Shown here: in pieces, positions 4,838 through 7,626 of the stretch
How positions within the stretch are numbered: position 1 is the stretch's first letter
Layout: each line of letters opens with the position of its first letter
Assembly (NCBI GenBank): GCA_013696595.1
Contig: JACCYG010000250.1
Span: 1 to 7,626 of the forward strand
DNA: 7,626 nt
DNA from: Actinomycetota bacterium
GTDB taxonomy: Bacteria > Actinomycetota > Thermoleophilia > Gaiellales > Gaiellaceae
Reading direction: 5' to 3'
Translations under genes and position numbers: made by a program
Notes under the pieces: generated by a model
Told to the model about the DNA's origin: nothing
Databases searched by the model: none
Seen by the model: only the letters and a program-made list of their open reading frames with translations

Positions 4838-5049
4838 GACCTTCCGGCCGTGGCCCCGTGGGGCGGGCAGGGGGGGCCGCTCGCCGTCACAAGCGGAGGA
4901 TGCTAACAGGGCTTGCGGATGCGTGCGGCGCGCACGAGCGCCCTTCTTTCGACACAAATCTTCGTCTTTCTCAGAGCGGCGTCGGACTGTCACAAACTTT
5001 CAACACCTGTCGGTGAACGAGGTCGTGAAAGCCGTTAGGGTGCTCCCTC

Positions 5050-6075
5050 GTGCGGGCGTCGGTACCGAGGGGGGTTCCTGCGGCACGCGTTGCGCTCGGA
5101 GCGCTCGTGCTTCTCGTCGTCCTCCTGTCCGCCGTCTCGGCGCAGGCCGATCCCGCAAGCAGCCTCCGCGCCACGAACGCGAGCCTCGCAGCGAAATCCC
5201 GCAGCGTTCTGCTCGAGCTCTATGCGCTCGATTCCCAGCTCGGCCGGGCGGAACGTCGGCTGGCGGCGCTTCGCTCCGAGGCGGAGGCTGTGGAGCAGCG
5301 CCGCGAATCTGCGCGGGCGCAGCTTGCCCTCGTCCGCCGGACGCTCGAGGAAGGCGAGGGCCGCCTCGCGCTCCGCCTACGGGAGCTCTACATCGAGGGT
5401 GACCCGGATCCGCTCGCAGTTCTCCTCGGCGCGTCCTCGCTCGACGACGCGATCATCTCGCTCGAGAACCTTGGACGTTTCGCCAAGCAGGACCGGGAGA
5501 TCGTCGCGCAGGTGAGAGACGCTCGAGCCGCGGTCAAGGCCGCGCTCGCGAACCTGGCCGCCCGCGAAGGCGAGCTCCAGCGATTGACCGCCGACGCAGA
5601 AGCGGCCCGCTCGGGCCTCCTGGCCGCGCGTTCCGAGCGCTCCTCGTACCTCGCCGGGCTTCTCCGACAGCGCCGCGTCAACCAGGCGGAGCTCGACCGG
5701 GTGGCCGCGCGGTCACAGGAGATCGTGTCCCACTCCGACGACGGCGGATCGGGCGACGTGAGCGAATCGGAGCCGGGGTCGTCGGGCGGATCGCCGCCGC
5801 CGCTCGTCACGGGCGGAACCCGGATGACCGTCCAGTCGACCGGCTACTGCCTCCAGGGGACCACCGCGACAGGGATCCCGGTTAGCTGGGGCGTGGTCGC
5901 GGTCGATCCGTCGGTGATCCCACTCGGGACGCGAATGACCATCCCTGGGTATGGAGAGGGCGTAGCCGCGGATACCGGAAGCGCGGTCAAGGGCGCAATC
6001 ATCGACCTCTGGTTCCCGTCCTGCGCGCAGGCGATCGTCTGGGGCCGGCGGACCGTCACGATCACGCTCCACTAG
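5050..6075 (+). CDS. Secreted coiled-coil protein with C-terminal 3D domain (cell-wall active)
   Basis: The 341-aa product has an N-terminal signal peptide (hydrophobic 12-30, cut probably after AVSAQA). A coiled coil follows (about 36-225), with LRELYIEGDPDPLAVLLGASSLDDAI in its middle. After a Ser/Gly/Pro linker (228-255) comes a 3D domain (256-341). The three aspartates that name the domain are visible as Asp286 (AVDPSVIPLGT), Asp308 (AADTGSAVKG) and Asp319 (IIDLWF); WGRRTVTITL closes the fold. 3D domains share the MltA-like double-psi barrel and occur in lytic transglycosylases and Rpf/YocH-type proteins, so a role in peptidoglycan turnover is likely. The GTG start is preceded by TTAGGG, 9 nt away. 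The gene is divergent from the NlpC/P60 gene, with 212 nt between starts, and its coiled coil matches that protein's in layout and key residues (LY, then about 18 residues later SLDD). Confidence 0.9.
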   Translation: MRASVPRGVPAARVALGALVLLVVLLSAVSAQADPASSLRATNASLAAKSRSVLLELYALDSQLGRAERRLAALRSEAEAVEQRRESARAQLALVRRTLEEGEGRLALRLRELYIEGDPDPLAVLLGASSLDDAIISLENLGRFAKQDREIVAQVRDARAAVKAALANLAAREGELQRLTADAEAARSGLLAARSERSSYLAGLLRQRRVNQAELDRVAARSQEIVSHSDDGGSGDVSESEPGSSGGSPPPLVTGGTRMTVQSTGYCLQGTTATGIPVSWGVVAVDPSVIPLGTRMTIPGYGEGVAADTGSAVKGAIIDLWFPSCAQAIVWGRRTVTITLH

Positions 6076-6116
6076 GGCCAGTGCACGGCCGCCTCCGCGT
6101 CCGACCAGCCCGCGCA

Positions 6117-6146
6117 TAGACCGGAGGGGCAAACACGCACTAAAAT
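6117..6146 (+). promoter_or_regulatory. Candidate promoter of the response regulator gene
   Basis: TAAAAT (6141-6146) is a good -10 element standing out in GC-rich sequence. TAGACC (6117-6122), 18 nt upstream, matches the -35 consensus at four of six positions. A transcript start near 6153 would leave a leader of about 15 nt containing AGGAG (6161-6165). Confidence 0.5.
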
Positions 6147-6167
6147 GCGTCCGTCCGGCCAGGAGAG

Positions 6168-6866
6168 ATGGACGTGAGTCAAACGCCCCTGTCCGACGGG
6201 GCGCATGCGGCCAGGGAGCTCGACGAGCTCCGCGTGCTTCTCGTCGACGATCACGACCTGTTTCGCACGGGCCTCTTGAACCTGCTCGTCGAACAGGGCG
6301 TCCAGGTCGTCGGCGAGGCGGCGGACGGCCAGAGCGCCCTTCGGCTTGTCCGGGATCTCGTCCCGGACGTTGTCGTGATGGATCTGAACATGCCAGGGAT
6401 GACGGGCGTCGAGGCGACGCGCGAGATCAGCCTGACGTCGCCGCTCACCCGCGTCGTCGTGCTCACGATCTCGGTCGACAACACGGACGTCGTCGAGGCG
6501 GTCATGGCGGGGGCGTGCGGCTACCTGCTGAAGGACTCGTCGATCCAGGAGCTGATCGCAGGAATCAGCGCCGCCGCGGCGGGCGAGTCGTTGATCTCGC
6601 CGCAGATCGCGGCGCAGGTGCTCCAGGTCCTACGGTCGCAGAACGCCGGGAGCGGCGCGGCCGACGCGATCCGCGCTGAGCTCTCGGATCGAGAGCTCGA
6701 GATCCTGAAGCTGATCGCGAACGGGACGGACAACGCTCAGATCGCCCGGGAGCTCTTCATCAGCCCGAAGACCGTGAAGAACCACATCTCGAACATCCTC
6801 ATGAAGCTGCAGATCGAAAACCGTATCCAGGCGGCGGTCTACGCGGTTCGGAGCGGGATCGTCTAG
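6168..6866 (+). CDS. NarL/FixJ-family two-component response regulator
   Basis: The 232-aa protein has two domains. The receiver domain (about 21-137) shows the acidic pair Asp27-Asp28, phosphoacceptor Asp72 (VVVMDLNMPGMTG), switch Thr100 (VVVLT) and conserved Lys122 (GYLLKDSS). A LuxR-type helix-turn-helix follows (about 171-232), with LSDRELEILKLIANGTDNAQIA and SPKTVKNHISNIL. Phosphorylation of Asp72 should promote dimerisation and DNA binding. No histidine kinase gene is adjacent, so it is an orphan within this window. ATG 6168 leaves only 2 nt after AGGAG; GTG 6174, two codons on, leaves 8 nt and may be the real start. The first 20 residues are not part of either domain. Its last 68 nt overlap the convergent coiled-coil gene. 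Target genes are unknown; the neighbouring cell-wall genes are possible but unproven targets. Confidence 0.95.
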   Translation: MDVSQTPLSDGAHAARELDELRVLLVDDHDLFRTGLLNLLVEQGVQVVGEAADGQSALRLVRDLVPDVVVMDLNMPGMTGVEATREISLTSPLTRVVVLTISVDNTDVVEAVMAGACGYLLKDSSIQELIAGISAAAAGESLISPQIAAQVLQVLRSQNAGSGAADAIRAELSDRELEILKLIANGTDNAQIARELFISPKTVKNHISNILMKLQIENRIQAAVYAVRSGIV

Positions 6867-7194
6867 CCTCCCCGACCGCGCGCCGGACCGTGTCCGCGCG
6901 CCGGCGCAACACCGTGAGCAGCTCCCGCAAGTCCGCAACCTCGGTCTCGGTGCGGGCCAGGCGGTCTGCGAGCACCGAAAGCTCTTTCGCCTTCCGTCCT
7001 TCCTTCAGCGTTGCGAGGAGCTCGCCGATCTCGCGCTCGATGCGCAGGCTCTCCCCCTCGAGGGCGAGCGCGCGGGCGTATCCGTCCGTCAGCGTATGCT
7101 CTATCGTCGCGAGAAGCGGCGCGGGCGGATCGTCCGCCTGCGCATCGAGGAGCTCGTGGATTCGGCCGACCAGACGAGGAAGGTCGTTCGCCAT
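6799..7194 (-). CDS. Small charged coiled-coil protein, function unknown
   Basis: This 131-aa protein matches no family I recognise. It is Leu/Ala/Glu/Arg-rich. Residues about 40-108 form a likely long helix or coiled coil (EGESLRIEREIGELLATL, KELSVLADRLARTETEV, LRELLTVLRRRADTVRRA). The tail from 110 is basic and Pro/Gly-rich, probably disordered. There is no signal peptide or membrane segment. The heptad-like pattern and balanced charge argue that it is real rather than a shadow frame. ATG 7194 has no Shine-Dalgarno, but a GATAAT element 9 nt upstream suggests a leaderless transcript. The last 68 nt overlap, tail to tail, the 3' end of the response regulator gene, so the very C-terminus is the least certain part. 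Confidence 0.65.
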   Translation of the reverse strand: MANDLPRLVGRIHELLDAQADDPPAPLLATIEHTLTDGYARALALEGESLRIEREIGELLATLKEGRKAKELSVLADRLARTETEVADLRELLTVLRRRADTVRRAVGEARRSRSEPRRPPPGYGFRSAAS

Positions 7195-7203
7195 CGCCGG
7201 TCA

Positions 7204-7209
7204 ATTATC
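7204..7209 (-). promoter_or_regulatory. -10 element for a probably leaderless transcript
   Basis: On the minus strand GATAAT (7209 to 7204) ends 9 nt before ATG 7194, and no Shine-Dalgarno lies between. A start 6-8 nt after the -10 would fall within about 3 nt of the ATG. The -35 region is weak (TGGAGT, 17 nt upstream). Leaderless genes are common in Actinomycetota. Confidence 0.45.
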
Positions 7210-7274
7210 AGCACCTGGGGCCCGAGACTCCATGGGCCGTTCGGCCTATTTTGCGGTCGCTAGGTCCTAGTCGG

Positions 7275-7626
7275 ATGCGTTCGCCCCTGGCCGGGAGAGT
7301 CTTTTTCGCAACAACTGCGGCCGTGGCCGGGCTCGCCGCGAGCTCTTCGGCCGGCGCGACCCCGCTCGCGACCGAGCTCCAGAGGGCGTTGACAGTCCCC
7401 GGTGTCTCGTGGAAAGCGACCGGAGTCGTCACGATCGACCTGCCGACAGGCGGGACCGTCTACCGGCGAAACGCGGCCCTCTCCCTCCGGCCCGCCTCGA
7501 ACGAGAAGCTCGCCGTCGCGCTCGCCGCGCTCGTCGAGCTCGGCCCCGGCTACCGCATCACCACCCAGGTTCTCGGCGACGGGACACTCGACGGGTCCGT
7601 CTGGCGCGGCCGCCTCGTGCTCAAGG
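7275..7626 (+). CDS. D-alanyl-D-alanine carboxypeptidase / endopeptidase, PBP4 type (peptidase S13), 3' end cut by window
   Basis: 117 codons are visible. The signal peptide comprises Arg2 and Arg8, hydrophobic 9-22 and a cut probably near SAGA (25-28). The mature part begins with ATELQRALTVPGVSWKATGVVTIDL. PASNEKL at 73-79 is the SxxK motif of penicillin-binding proteins, with Ser75 the acylated nucleophile and Lys78 the general base. LVELGPGYRITTQVLGDGTLDGSVWRGRLVLK then matches the PBP4/S13 domain order, in which a large insert follows SxxK. The SxN and KTG motifs must lie beyond the window. The enzyme would trim or cleave peptidoglycan peptides outside the membrane. ATG 7275 has a poor ribosome binding site (GTCGG); in-frame TTG 7251 is an unlikely alternative. 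It lies divergent from the coiled-coil gene, near two other cell-wall proteins. Confidence 0.88.
   Translation, partial: MRSPLAGRVFFATTAAVAGLAASSSAGATPLATELQRALTVPGVSWKATGVVTIDLPTGGTVYRRNAALSLRPASNEKLAVALAALVELGPGYRITTQVLGDGTLDGSVWRGRLVLK

Noticed and set aside
4838..4993. N-terminal extension of the NlpC/P60 protein up to ATG 4993
   Set aside because: The extra 52 residues are basic and unstructured and would place the signal peptide internally; a start at 4837 or 4810 gives a normal export signal.
4838..5049. c-di-AMP (ydaO) riboswitch upstream of the NlpC/P60 gene
   Set aside because: This class is often found before actinobacterial wall-hydrolase genes, so I looked on both strands by eye. 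The conserved core segments are not recognisable. A covariance-model search (Rfam ydaO-yuaA) would settle it.
4737..5402. Plus-strand open frame crossing the divergent intergenic region
   Set aside because: It overlaps both flanking genes out of frame, and its product is an Arg/Gly/Pro-rich composition typical of shadow frames.
6863..7204. Second minus-strand frame over the coiled-coil gene
   Set aside because: Its product is Arg/Gly-rich with no heptad pattern; the frame ending at 6799 has the coherent coiled-coil sequence.

Overview
This is a GC-rich window with closely packed genes on both strands, from a bacterial chromosome. Codon bias, frequent GTG starts, and the resemblance of several proteins (Nif3-like protein, Ku, type I phosphodiesterase) to forms I associate with high-GC Actinomycetota suggest a member of that phylum, perhaps class Thermoleophilia. 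The phylum is a reasonable inference. The class is a guess from memory that I could not test.

Layout, left to right. A type I phosphodiesterase / alkaline-phosphatase-superfamily gene runs off the left edge on the minus strand. Upstream of it on the same strand is a complete tRNA-Pro(CGG). A plus-strand Nif3-like dinuclear-metal protein follows; its ancestral start position reads ATA rather than ATG. The next 290 bases hold no protein gene but contain a sigma-70-like promoter, a strong intrinsic terminator and several hairpins. They lead into a 58-aa helix-turn-helix-like protein with an excellent ribosome binding site. A cluster of GC-rich palindromes then separates it from the convergent Ku gene (non-homologous end joining). 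Divergent from ku is an RsbW-like anti-sigma/ATPase gene with a candidate SigB/SigF-type promoter. It converges tail-to-tail on a secreted NlpC/P60 cell-wall hydrolase.

Divergent from the hydrolase is a second secreted protein with the same kind of N-terminal coiled coil, but ending in a 3D (three-aspartate) domain. Then come an orphan NarL/FixJ response regulator, a convergent small coiled-coil protein of unknown function that overlaps its 3' end, and the start of a D-Ala-D-Ala carboxypeptidase (PBP4/peptidase S13) that runs off the right edge.

Themes: three of the genes from 3707 onward act on peptidoglycan outside the membrane (NlpC/P60, 3D, S13), interspersed with two regulators (RsbW-like, NarL-like). 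The left half is housekeeping: tRNA, Nif3, Ku. I see no CRISPR array, insertion sequence, phage gene or obvious defence system. The least explained parts are the 1752-1965 leader with its terminator, the missing start codon of the Nif3-like gene, and the paired coiled-coil proteins with different C-terminal domains.
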